Part shown: positions 55,032-63,007 of the stretch, piece after piece
Numbering within the stretch: the first letter of the stretch is position 1
How the letters are laid out: the number at the start of each line of letters is the position of its first letter
Assembly: GCA_024636345.1 (NCBI GenBank)
Contig: JAGXHG010000008.1
Coordinates: 62,001-126,000, forward strand
DNA length: 64,000 nucleotides
Source of the DNA: Desulfobulbaceae bacterium
GTDB lineage: Bacteria; Desulfobacterota; Desulfobulbia; Desulfobulbales; Desulfocapsaceae
Direction: 5' to 3'
Notes under the pieces: generated by a model
Told to the model about the DNA's origin: nothing
The model's database searches: none
What the model saw: the letters and a program-made list of their open reading frames with translations, nothing else
Program-made: the position numbers and the translations under genes

Positions 55032-56417
55032 GTGCACATACCTCTGTTGGTCATCGGCGGCGGTCTTTCGGGACTGGCCGCCGCTATTCGTTTCGCCCGT
55101 TTTAATCCAGGAGTCCTGATCCTGGAAAAGCACTCCCGTGTCGGTGGTCTCAACTCCTATTATTACCGCAACAATTCCCTGTTTGAGACCGGTCTCCACG
55201 CCATCACCAATTTTGCCCAACCCCACGACAAAACTGCACCTCTCAACCGGTTGCTCCGCCAACTGAAACTAAGGCGCAAAGACTTCACCTTTCATGAACA
55301 GATCAAGAGCGAGATCTTCTTTGCCAACCAGGAGACGCTGAGTTTCACCAACGATTTCGATATGCTGCACCATGAAATAGTGACAAAGTTCCCCCACAGC
55401 GCGCCGGGATTCACCAGACTCCTTCAGACCATCTCGGAATATGACCCATTCCAGGCCGCGCCCTTTCGTTCAGCCAGAACATTACTGACCACGACACTCG
55501 ACAACCCGCTCCTGGTGGACATGTTGCTTTGTCCGTTGATGTATTACGGCTCAAGCGTGGAGAATGACATGGACTTGGGCCAGTTCGTTATCATGTTCCG
55601 GGCGATCTTTCTGGAAGGAATGTTCCGGCCTGATGGCAGCATCAAGGATTTTCTGGATATCCTGCTCAAACAATATCAGGAATTTGGCGGAAAGATTCGT
55701 TTACAAGCGCCTGTTGCCAAAATCATCCATGAGGACAAAAAGGTGATAGGTGTGGAACTGACCGACGGCGAGGTGATCACGTGCGATGCCCTGCTCTCAA
55801 CTATTGGCTATGAGGAGACCCTGGCCTGTCTTACTGTCCCGCCTGTGCATAAACAGCAGCCCCGGCTTGGCTTTGTCGAATCGATCTTTCGACTGCCCCT
55901 AGACTGTAAGAAAAAACTTCTCCAGGACAAAACTATTATTTTTTACAATACGAGCGAGAAATTTTACTATCAGCGGCCTGAAAATCTCGTTGATTTCAGC
56001 AGTGGTGTTATCTGCTTTCCTGGTAATTTCCAAGGGCTTGACGCCCTGCCGTACCTTGAGATTCGTGCCACCCATCTTGCCGATTATGCCAGCTGGAAAT
56101 CTCTTGCTGCCGACAGACCCGCCTACCTTGCGGCCAAAATCGACACAGCCAGCCAATCGAAACAGGCTCTTGAGAAAATCATTGGTAATTTCAGGCAGGA
56201 TATTGTATATGAGGATACCTTTACACCTCTTACCATAGAACGCTTTACTGCCAAAAAAGAAGGCGCTATTTATGGTTGTCCTGACAAAATCAAGAATGGC
56301 GACATAGGCTACCACAATCTCTTTCTTGCCGGCACCGACCAGGGTTTCTTAGGTATTGTAGGATCTATGCTGAGTGGTGTCTCCATGGTCAATCAACACA
56401 TTCTGTCCCGACTTTAG
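55032..56417 (+). CDS. Phytoene-desaturase-like FAD oxidoreductase 1
   Basis: It is a 461-residue flavoprotein beginning with a Rossmann dinucleotide motif (LLVIGGGLSGLAAAIRFARF) and the second conserved block HSRVGGLNSYYYRNN. The C-terminal FAD-contact motif (NLFLAGTDQGFLGIVGSMLSG) is typical of CrtI/RetSat-like enzymes. The start is GTG at 55032. In this cluster it may desaturate, isomerise or saturate an ACP-bound chain; carotenoid work is unlikely because no phytoene synthase is present. Confidence 0.85.
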   Translation: MHIPLLVIGGGLSGLAAAIRFARFNPGVLILEKHSRVGGLNSYYYRNNSLFETGLHAITNFAQPHDKTAPLNRLLRQLKLRRKDFTFHEQIKSEIFFANQETLSFTNDFDMLHHEIVTKFPHSAPGFTRLLQTISEYDPFQAAPFRSARTLLTTTLDNPLLVDMLLCPLMYYGSSVENDMDLGQFVIMFRAIFLEGMFRPDGSIKDFLDILLKQYQEFGGKIRLQAPVAKIIHEDKKVIGVELTDGEVITCDALLSTIGYEETLACLTVPPVHKQQPRLGFVESIFRLPLDCKKKLLQDKTIIFYNTSEKFYYQRPENLVDFSSGVICFPGNFQGLDALPYLEIRATHLADYASWKSLAADRPAYLAAKIDTASQSKQALEKIIGNFRQDIVYEDTFTPLTIERFTAKKEGAIYGCPDKIKNGDIGYHNLFLAGTDQGFLGIVGSMLSGVSMVNQHILSRL

Positions 56418-56453
56418 AAAAATCTGTAAGCAAACAACAATACGAACGATTCC

Positions 56454-57860
56454 ATGCCCTTTTCTTTAGACAAAGCTGCTGACAGCTACGATGTAATAGT
56501 AATTGGCTCCGGCCTTGGTGGCCTGACCACGTCCAAACGTCTTTCTTATTGCGGCCACAAGGTACTGCTTCTCGAATTTCACCACCAGCTTGGAGGTCTT
56601 GCCACCTGGTTCAAGCGCAAAGGCCATATCTTCGACATCTCCCTGCATGGCTTTCCCTACGGCATGGTCAAAACCTGCAGGAAATATTGGACGAAAGAGA
56701 TCACAGAGTCCATTGTCCAGCTCAAAAACATTGTCTTTGACAACCCCCAGTTTTCTCTGAAGACCACCTTTGACCGGGTTGATTTCACCGCCCTGCTGAA
56801 TAAAAAGTTCAAGATTCCCCAGACGACCATCGACCGTTTTTTTGCAACCGTTGCCGGGATGAACTTTTACGATGACCAGAGCATGACCACCCGGGAACTG
56901 TTTGAAGAATTTTTCCCCGGCAGAACAGACGTGCATCGCCTGCTCATGGAGCCCATTACCTACGCCAACGGTTCCACCCTTGACGATCCTGCCATCACCT
57001 ATGGCATCGTCTTCTCCAACTTCATGAACAAGGGAGTCTTCACTTTTGAAGGCGGCACGGATAAGCTCATCCAGATGATGACTGAGGACCTTGAAAAAAA
57101 CGGGGTGATGATCTGCACCAATGCCAAAGTTGACAGAATTCTTGTAGAGAAAGGAAAGGTACGCGGCGTTGAAGTGAACGGAAGGACGATTACCGCCCCG
57201 GCCGTTGTCTCAAATAGCGGCATTACCAATACAATCTATAATCTTGCTGGTCGCGATGTCTTTTCAGGCGACTTCCTGGAAAAAGCCGATGCGATTCGCG
57301 TTAACAATTCCAGTTGTCAGGTCTATATAGGGCTGAAAAAAGATGCTGTCATTGAGGATAAGGGAGACCTCCTTTTCACCTCAACTGCGACCGTCTTCGA
57401 CTCTTCCGAGTTGCTCGATATGCACACCCGCTCCAAGACATTCTCGGTCTATTATCCAAAAACACGACCGGGCCACGATCGATATGCCATTGTCGCTTCC
57501 ATGAACAGCCGCTATGATGACTGGAACACTCTCAGCCCCGCCGCCTATGAAACCGAGAAACAAGCACTTATCGAGCGAACTCTGGTGGATCTGAACCGTT
57601 ATTTTCCTGGAGTAAATGAAAAAATTGACTGGCTGGAAGCAGCAACGCCAAAGACCTTTAACCGCTATACCCTGCATACCCACGGCACCTCCTTTGGCAC
57701 TAAATTCGAGGGACTGGCAGTGTCCAGATCCATCTTCAATGAGGTTCCCGGGCTCTTTCATGTCGGCTCAGTGGGGATCATCATGTCCGGCTGGCTCGGG
57801 GCAATCAATTACGGGGTCATCGTCTCCAATGATGTTGACAGCTATATCCGCAGCGTATAA
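56454..57860 (+). CDS. Phytoene-desaturase-like FAD oxidoreductase 2
   Basis: This second CrtI-like flavoprotein, 468 residues, starts [29 protein letters not shown] with [19 protein letters not shown] next (read in parts). It ends with [23 protein letters not shown] at the C-terminal FAD site. It is only distantly similar to its neighbour, so the two are not a recent duplication. A central [16 protein letters not shown] matches the family. Two such enzymes side by side suggest successive or heteromeric desaturation steps. Confidence 0.85.
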   Translation: MPFSLDKAADSYDVIVIGSGLGGLTTSKRLSYCGHKVLLLEFHHQLGGLATWFKRKGHIFDISLHGFPYGMVKTCRKYWTKEITESIVQLKNIVFDNPQFSLKTTFDRVDFTALLNKKFKIPQTTIDRFFATVAGMNFYDDQSMTTRELFEEFFPGRTDVHRLLMEPITYANGSTLDDPAITYGIVFSNFMNKGVFTFEGGTDKLIQMMTEDLEKNGVMICTNAKVDRILVEKGKVRGVEVNGRTITAPAVVSNSGITNTIYNLAGRDVFSGDFLEKADAIRVNNSSCQVYIGLKKDAVIEDKGDLLFTSTATVFDSSELLDMHTRSKTFSVYYPKTRPGHDRYAIVASMNSRYDDWNTLSPAAYETEKQALIERTLVDLNRYFPGVNEKIDWLEAATPKTFNRYTLHTHGTSFGTKFEGLAVSRSIFNEVPGLFHVGSVGIIMSGWLGAINYGVIVSNDVDSYIRSV

Positions 57861-57866
57861 CTAAAA

Positions 57867-58607
57867 ATGAATTTTTTTACTGATCAGAAAGTTGTTGTCA
57901 CCGGGGCAAGCCGGGGTTTGGGCCGGGCTATCAGTCTGGCCTTTCTCAAAGCTGGCGCTCAAGTCATCGGGATTTATGGCGGCAACAGTGATGCGGCCAG
58001 GGGTTTTACTGAAGAATGCAAGCAGTTTGGCGACAGGCTGCAGCTTCACCAGTGCGATGTCTCCGACAGCAAGCAGGTCGGAGAGTTCTTCCGTCAGGTG
58101 GAAGATGAGTTTGACACCATTGATATCCTGATCAACAATGCGGGAATACGCCGCGATGGACTCCTGGCCCTCATGGACAGCAAGGACTGGCAAAAGGTTA
58201 TCGACATCAATCTCACAGGTACCTTTAACATGTCCAAACAGGCTGTATTGCTGATGATGAAACAGAAATATGGACGTATCATCAATATTACCTCTCCTGT
58301 TGCCCATCTCGGTTTTGCCGGTCAGGCCAACTATGCGGCCTCTAAAGCGGGACAAATCGGCATGACCAAGAGCCTGGCCAAGGAAACAGCACGTAAGAAG
58401 ATCACTGTCAACTGTGTCTCCCCGGGATTTATCGCCACCGACCTCCTCAACGATCTCAGTGCCGAACAAGTGGCTGCCTATAAAAAACTGGTCCCCATGC
58501 GTCGTTTTGGCACAGCGGAAGAAGTGGCGGACGCGGTTCTCTTTCTTGCAGGCCCTCAGGCCTCCTACATTACCGGCGCCGTGCTGGAAGTCAATGGAGG
58601 CTTATAA
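57867..58607 (+). CDS. 3-oxoacyl-ACP reductase (FabG-like SDR)
   Basis: This is a classical short-chain dehydrogenase of 246 residues. The NADP-binding motif is VTGASRGLGRAI, NNAG is at 90-93, and the catalytic Ser143, Tyr156 and Lys160 (NYAASKAG) are complete. VEVNGG is at the C-terminus as in FabG. It starts 6 bases after the second flavoprotein and abuts the dehydratase gene with no gap, so it probably reduces the beta-keto group made by the cluster ketosynthase. Confidence 0.92.
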   Translation: MNFFTDQKVVVTGASRGLGRAISLAFLKAGAQVIGIYGGNSDAARGFTEECKQFGDRLQLHQCDVSDSKQVGEFFRQVEDEFDTIDILINNAGIRRDGLLALMDSKDWQKVIDINLTGTFNMSKQAVLLMMKQKYGRIINITSPVAHLGFAGQANYAASKAGQIGMTKSLAKETARKKITVNCVSPGFIATDLLNDLSAEQVAAYKKLVPMRRFGTAEEVADAVLFLAGPQASYITGAVLEVNGGL

Positions 58608-59060
58608 ATGAGCGTGAGCATTGACCCGCTCATCACTGAGCTGATTCCGCACCGACCTCCCTTCCTCTGGATTGACAGGATTATCAGCTATGAGGAAGGA
58701 ACCATGGTGACTGAAAAGACCATTCCTGAAGACCTGGAGATCTTCAAAGGGCATTATCCCGATCATCCCATCCTGCCAGGCGTGATTCTCTGCGAGGCCC
58801 TCTTTCAAACCGGAGCCCTGCTTATCGCCAGGATGTTGCAGGATGAGCAGAAAACACAACACGGCATCCCTGTTCTCACCCGGATTGGCGTGGCCCGTTT
58901 CAAACGTCCCGTGGGACCGGGCAGCACCCTCCAGATGCAGGTGCACCTGAAAGAGAAAGTAGCCGGTTCCTGGTTCATGAAAGGAATTCTACGCGTCAAA
59001 GAAAAAATAGCCGTCCAGGTTGATTTTTCCTGTACCATCACCTCCGCCTTGCAGCCGTGA
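58608..59060 (+). CDS. FabZ-like 3-hydroxyacyl-ACP dehydratase
   Basis: This hot-dog fold protein of 150 residues has IPHRPPFLWIDRI at the N-terminus and the active-site block KGHYPDHPILPGVILCEALFQ, with His49 and Glu63 as catalytic residues. It completes the KS-KR-DH set of the cluster. The stop overlaps the start of a small zinc-ribbon ORF by 4 bases (GTGA), so that ORF belongs to the same transcript. Confidence 0.92.
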   Translation: MSVSIDPLITELIPHRPPFLWIDRIISYEEGTMVTEKTIPEDLEIFKGHYPDHPILPGVILCEALFQTGALLIARMLQDEQKTQHGIPVLTRIGVARFKRPVGPGSTLQMQVHLKEKVAGSWFMKGILRVKEKIAVQVDFSCTITSALQP

Positions 59061-59284
59061 ACAATTCTGCCATGAAATCACCAGACATGAGCGACAGCGA
59101 ACCTGCTTTTATCTGCATCTACTGTGATCAAAAAAAAGTATCCCTGCAAGGACGCTGACACAATGCCAAGGCCGTCTGCACGGGATGCGGAATGATCTCT
59201 TCAGTCAATGAGTATACAGAGCAGTTAGAGGGATGGCAGGAAAGAATATGCACTGAAGCGACAGTTGACTTTTTACCCAAATAA
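59057..59284 (+). pseudogene. Small zinc-ribbon ORF interrupted by one in-frame TGA
   Basis: The frame begins GTG/ATG at 59057 or 59072 and reads EPAFICIYCDQKKVSLQGR. A single TGA follows at 59156-59158, then HNAKAVCTGCGMISSVNEY and a TAA at 59282. The two CxxC pairs of a zinc ribbon lie on either side of the TGA. The rest of the frame stays clean, so either the stop is recent, or the TGA is read through, or it encodes selenocysteine. A UGG-to-UGA change (Trp) is the simplest explanation. No function is known. Confidence 0.55.
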
Positions 59285-59364
59285 AGTATTTTTCTATAAA
59301 TAAAATCTGTTACCTTACATTTTATTAAAATAATACAAAGACAAACACTTAAAGGAATACACAC

Positions 59365-60066
59365 GTGCAGCTATCTATCGCCAATATGATTTTACATGCC
59401 GGTCCAGTTGGACAACTGGTCATGCTTGTTCTCCTTCTCTTTTCTGTTATCTCCTGGTCCATTGTCTTTATTAAGGCACGCCTGTTCAAAAAAGTTTCTA
59501 CCGACACCCAGGATTTCCTTGAGGCCTTCTGGTCTTCAAGCAAGCTCAGCGATGCCTATGACACTGCCCAGGAATATGAATACAGCCCTGAAGCGACTAT
59601 CTTTTCGGCAGGATTTACCGAGCTGCAAAAAATCAACAAGATCCGCAGCCGTAAGGATGGAAGTAATCAGCCGGAAACTCTCGATATGCAAATGGCCACC
59701 ATGGATAACCTGAAAAGGGCCATCCGCAAGGCAGAATCTCAGGAGGTCACTGAAATGGGGAAATACCTGCCATTTCTTGCGACCACCGGCAGCGCCGCAC
59801 CCTTTATTGGCCTTTTTGGTACAGTCTGGGGTATCATGGCCTCATTTCATGATATAGGCATGCGCGGCTCTGCCTCCCTGGCCGTTGTCGCACCCGGTAT
59901 CTCCGAGGCCTTGATCGCAACAGCCGCGGGCCTTGCTGTTGCCATTCCAGCAGTTATTTTCTATAATTATTTCGCCAACAAACTGACCTATATTGACGGT
60001 GAGATGCAGAATTTCTCTACCGATTTCCTCAATCTTGTTGAACGCGACATGATAGGCCGCGGATAG
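59365..60066 (+). CDS. tolQ: TolQ/ExbB-family proton channel protein
   Basis: This inner-membrane protein has three helices: residues about 16-36, and a pair in the C-terminal half (TTGSAAPFIGLFGTVWGIMASF and ISEALIATAAGLAVAIPAVIFYNYF). With TolR it converts proton motive force into work on TolA. The start is GTG at 59365. Being followed by tolR, a TolA-like gene and tolB identifies it as TolQ rather than ExbB. Confidence 0.92.
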   Translation: MQLSIANMILHAGPVGQLVMLVLLLFSVISWSIVFIKARLFKKVSTDTQDFLEAFWSSSKLSDAYDTAQEYEYSPEATIFSAGFTELQKINKIRSRKDGSNQPETLDMQMATMDNLKRAIRKAESQEVTEMGKYLPFLATTGSAAPFIGLFGTVWGIMASFHDIGMRGSASLAVVAPGISEALIATAAGLAVAIPAVIFYNYFANKLTYIDGEMQNFSTDFLNLVERDMIGRG

Positions 60067-60069
60067 CGA

Positions 60070-60121
60070 ACTTATTAGGAATTACGATTTGTCTTTTTTA
60101 AATTCGTAATTCCTAATAAGT
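60070..60121. repeat. Long hairpin between tolQ and tolR
   Basis: Arms of about 20 bases (CTTATTAGGAATTACG and its complement) face each other across a T-rich loop in the 83-base gap inside the tol operon. The AATTACG/CGTAATT words are typical of dispersed repeats. It may be an intercistronic mRNA processing or stability hairpin. Confidence 0.55.
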
Positions 60122-60149
60122 AATTTTTTTTAAACTGGACACGAATCAA

Positions 60150-60578
60150 ATGGGAATGGGATCAAGCAGGGGAAATGGCCCAAGAGGCCTGGTCGCGGAT
60201 ATTAACGTCACACCTCTGGTGGATGTTATGCTGGTACTGCTCATCATCTTTATGGTGACCGCACCGATGATGACTCAAGGGTTGGATGTTGACCTTCCTG
60301 AAACCACAGCCAATTCGCTGCGGCAGAAAGAAGATCCCCAGGTGGTAAGCGTTGACAAGGACGGCAAGATCATGCTGGGAAAAATCGAATACACTCAGCC
60401 TGTCCTTCGCGAGCAACTGGCTAAGCTGTTTGCTGAAAAGGGAAAAGAAGAACTCATTTTACTGAAAGCGGACAAAAATATCACTTATGGACAGGTAGCC
60501 TCAATTATGGCCGACATTAAAGCCGTAGGGTTTACTAAACTGGGAATGGTCACTAAACCTGCGGATGAAAAACAGTAA
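60150..60578 (+). CDS. tolR: TolR/ExbD-family protein
   Basis: This is a 142-residue single-helix protein. The membrane helix carries the proton-translocating Asp in ADINVTPLVDVMLVLLIIFMVTAP. VDLPETTAN begins the periplasmic domain, which ends KAVGFTKLGMVTK. The gene overlaps the TolA-like gene by 14 bases. The partner TolQ is upstream. Confidence 0.93.
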   Translation: MGMGSSRGNGPRGLVADINVTPLVDVMLVLLIIFMVTAPMMTQGLDVDLPETTANSLRQKEDPQVVSVDKDGKIMLGKIEYTQPVLREQLAKLFAEKGKEELILLKADKNITYGQVASIMADIKAVGFTKLGMVTKPADEKQ

Positions 60579-61596
60579 CGTGTCTGCGAATCAAGCATTT
60601 TTCCACGCCCGGCCCAACGAATGGAAACTGCCTATCAACCTGGCAATCGGCCTCCATCTTCTGGCCCTGTTTTGCGCCATGGTTCTTCCTGGCCTACTGG
60701 ATCAACAGACTATCCTCCCGGAAATCACTACCATTGATCTGGTCAACATGGGGGAACCGGCCGCCCCAAATAAACCTGCTGCTCCTCCGGCCATACAGCA
60801 GGAATCAAAAAAGGCAATAGCCCCATCACCGCCGCCTAAACCAGCGGAGACTATCAAACCGGTAGAAACGAAGCAGATTCCTCTCCCCCCTGAAACGCCG
60901 GATGCAGTTCCCATTCCAGAACCAACGGCTACTGCTGAACCGGTTGCACCTCCGGCACCAGCCGAGGCCATTTCGATTAAGCCGTTAAAGCAAAAGCTGA
61001 AAAAAATAATCAAGGATATTCCCGACACCCGGGCTGAAGATGCCAAAATTCGTAAAGAAGAGTTGAACACTATTACCAAGAAACTCCAGGAAGAGGCAAA
61101 AAAAGAAACTGCGGCCCAGGAAACCATCAGACGTCAGCGACAATTGGCTGCAGCCCGCGAAGAGGCCAGACGCACGGAGCTGGAGGCCAGAATGGCGGCG
61201 GCAGATGCCAAGAATGCCCTGCGAGATCAGCTACGGGCTTCAACCCCTGCCAGCACATCTCAAACATCTTCGCAGGCCGGAGCCAGTAATGCACAAAGCA
61301 TGGGCGTACTGGAGCAGCAATATTATGCTACAATCATGGGTCATATTCAACAATACTGGCTGCCACCAAATGTCAAGACTTGGGATCCCAACATTTTAGC
61401 GGTAGTCAGCATCACCATTGCCAGCGACGGCCAGATCGTCAGCCAGAACTTTGAGCAAGGATCAGGGGATAGCCTTTTTGATCAGTTTGTGCTCAAGACC
61501 CTGGAGGCAGCCAATCCCCTGCCCGTGCCACCACCAGCCCTGCAAAAACAACGCATTGAAATAGGCCTCCGCTTCAAGCCAAGCGGAATTCAGTGA
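60565..61596 (+). CDS. tolA: TolA/TonB-like energy-transducing protein
   Basis: It has one N-terminal membrane helix (INLAIGLHLLALFCAMVL), then a long Pro/Ala/Glu-rich segment (residues about 65-140) and a charged helical, Ala/Glu/Arg-rich segment (about 140-215). A C-terminal TonB-type domain follows (VSITIASDGQIVSQNFEQ, LPVPPPALQ). This is the domain plan of TolA, which spans the periplasm and connects TolQR to TolB and Pal. The coiled-coil is shorter than in E. coli. Confidence 0.85.
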   Translation: MKNSNVSANQAFFHARPNEWKLPINLAIGLHLLALFCAMVLPGLLDQQTILPEITTIDLVNMGEPAAPNKPAAPPAIQQESKKAIAPSPPPKPAETIKPVETKQIPLPPETPDAVPIPEPTATAEPVAPPAPAEAISIKPLKQKLKKIIKDIPDTRAEDAKIRKEELNTITKKLQEEAKKETAAQETIRRQRQLAAAREEARRTELEARMAAADAKNALRDQLRASTPASTSQTSSQAGASNAQSMGVLEQQYYATIMGHIQQYWLPPNVKTWDPNILAVVSITIASDGQIVSQNFEQGSGDSLFDQFVLKTLEAANPLPVPPPALQKQRIEIGLRFKPSGIQ

Positions 61597-61673
61597 TTTT
61601 TTCATCTATAAGTGGTAGACTCTGTGTATACTAGAATCTTTCTTTTTTCTCCTTCTGCCCCCTTCATTGCATT

Positions 61674-62972
61674 ATGAATCCAATACGCTCTACTATTACA
61701 CTTCTTCTTGGTGTTCTCCTGATCCTGTGCAATACCGCCATATTTGCACAAGCAGATGCTAAGGTCTATCTTGATATTACCGCGTCAGGATCACGAAAGA
61801 TCAACATGGCCGTCCCCTGGTTTACCAACACGGCAAAGTCCGGTGAGTTACAGGCCTTTGGCCGTGAACTTGCCAACACCCTGGAAAAAGCGCTGGAATT
61901 TCATGGGATTTTTTCCATCATCCCCAATCAGACCTATTCTAGTTCCGGGTCTCCTGATTGGAAACAACTTGGCGCTGATTATACCATCCTGGGAAGTTAC
62001 ACTATGTCACCAACAGGGATCAATTTTGAGATGCGCCTTCTGGATGTGGGAGGTGGCGACATGGTCCTCGGTAAAAAATATACGGGAACAACTGAGCAGA
62101 AACAGGACATAATCTTTAAATTCTGCGACAGTGTCATCAAGGAGCTCACGGGTGAACCAGGTATTGCCTCCAGCCAGATAGCTTTTATTTCAGACAGCAC
62201 CGGTGCCAAAGAGGCCTACCTGACAAATATCCTTGGAGATAAGACAAGACAAATAACCCGCCATAGAAATCTGGTGATCTCTCCCCGTTTTACCCCTGAT
62301 GGTCAGAGCCTCAGCTATACCTCCTACCACAAGGGAAATCAGAATCTTTACATTACCGATCTCAACCAAAGTACTTCGACCCAAGTCCTTTCCCGGAGAA
62401 AAGGGATGAATCTGGGGCCTGCTTGGTCACCGGATGGACAGAGAATGATTCTGACCATGAGCAAAGACGGAAATCCTGATCTCTACATGCTTGACCGTAA
62501 AGGGAACGTTCTGGAACAACTCACAAAACGCTCAGGAATCAATGTCTCGGCCGCATGGTCACCGGATGGTAAAACAATAGCCTTTGTCTCGGATCGCAGT
62601 GGTAAGCCACAAATCTATCTTATGGACCTCACTAGTAAAAATGTTCAGAGACTCACATTTAAAGGAACAGAAAATGCTGAGCCCTCGTGGTCTCCAAAGG
62701 GGGATTTTCTGGCCTACTCGAGTCTGACCAATGGCTCATACCAGATTTGCACCATCACTCCCCAACAAGGTGCCACTCCTTTCCAGGTTACAAAAGATGC
62801 AAATCAGCACGAATCACCAGACTGGTCACCTGACGGCAAACAACTGATCTACGCACAACGTGAAGGTGGTGCGCGAAAAATTTATGCCATTCTGAAAAAC
62901 GGCAATTTTCAGCGACAACTTTTCTCGTTAAAAGGCAACCAGACCTATCCCCGCTGGTCCTCTAAAAAATAA
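61674..62972 (+). CDS. tolB: TolB periplasmic beta-propeller protein
   Basis: The 432-residue protein has a signal peptide (STITLLLGVLLILCNTAIFAQA), an N-terminal alpha/beta domain, and a C-terminal propeller with repeated WSPDGK-type blades (FTPDGQSLSYTSYHKGN, WSPDGQRMILTMS, WSPDGKTIAFVSDRSG, WSPKGDFLAYSS, WSPDGKQLIYAQ). TolB links Pal and TolA and helps constrict the outer membrane in division. It is about 78 bases after tolA. Confidence 0.95.
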   Translation: MNPIRSTITLLLGVLLILCNTAIFAQADAKVYLDITASGSRKINMAVPWFTNTAKSGELQAFGRELANTLEKALEFHGIFSIIPNQTYSSSGSPDWKQLGADYTILGSYTMSPTGINFEMRLLDVGGGDMVLGKKYTGTTEQKQDIIFKFCDSVIKELTGEPGIASSQIAFISDSTGAKEAYLTNILGDKTRQITRHRNLVISPRFTPDGQSLSYTSYHKGNQNLYITDLNQSTSTQVLSRRKGMNLGPAWSPDGQRMILTMSKDGNPDLYMLDRKGNVLEQLTKRSGINVSAAWSPDGKTIAFVSDRSGKPQIYLMDLTSKNVQRLTFKGTENAEPSWSPKGDFLAYSSLTNGSYQICTITPQQGATPFQVTKDANQHESPDWSPDGKQLIYAQREGGARKIYAILKNGNFQRQLFSLKGNQTYPRWSSKK

Positions 62973-63007
62973 TATTTATAAAAAATATCATTGAACAGGT
63001 ATATGCC

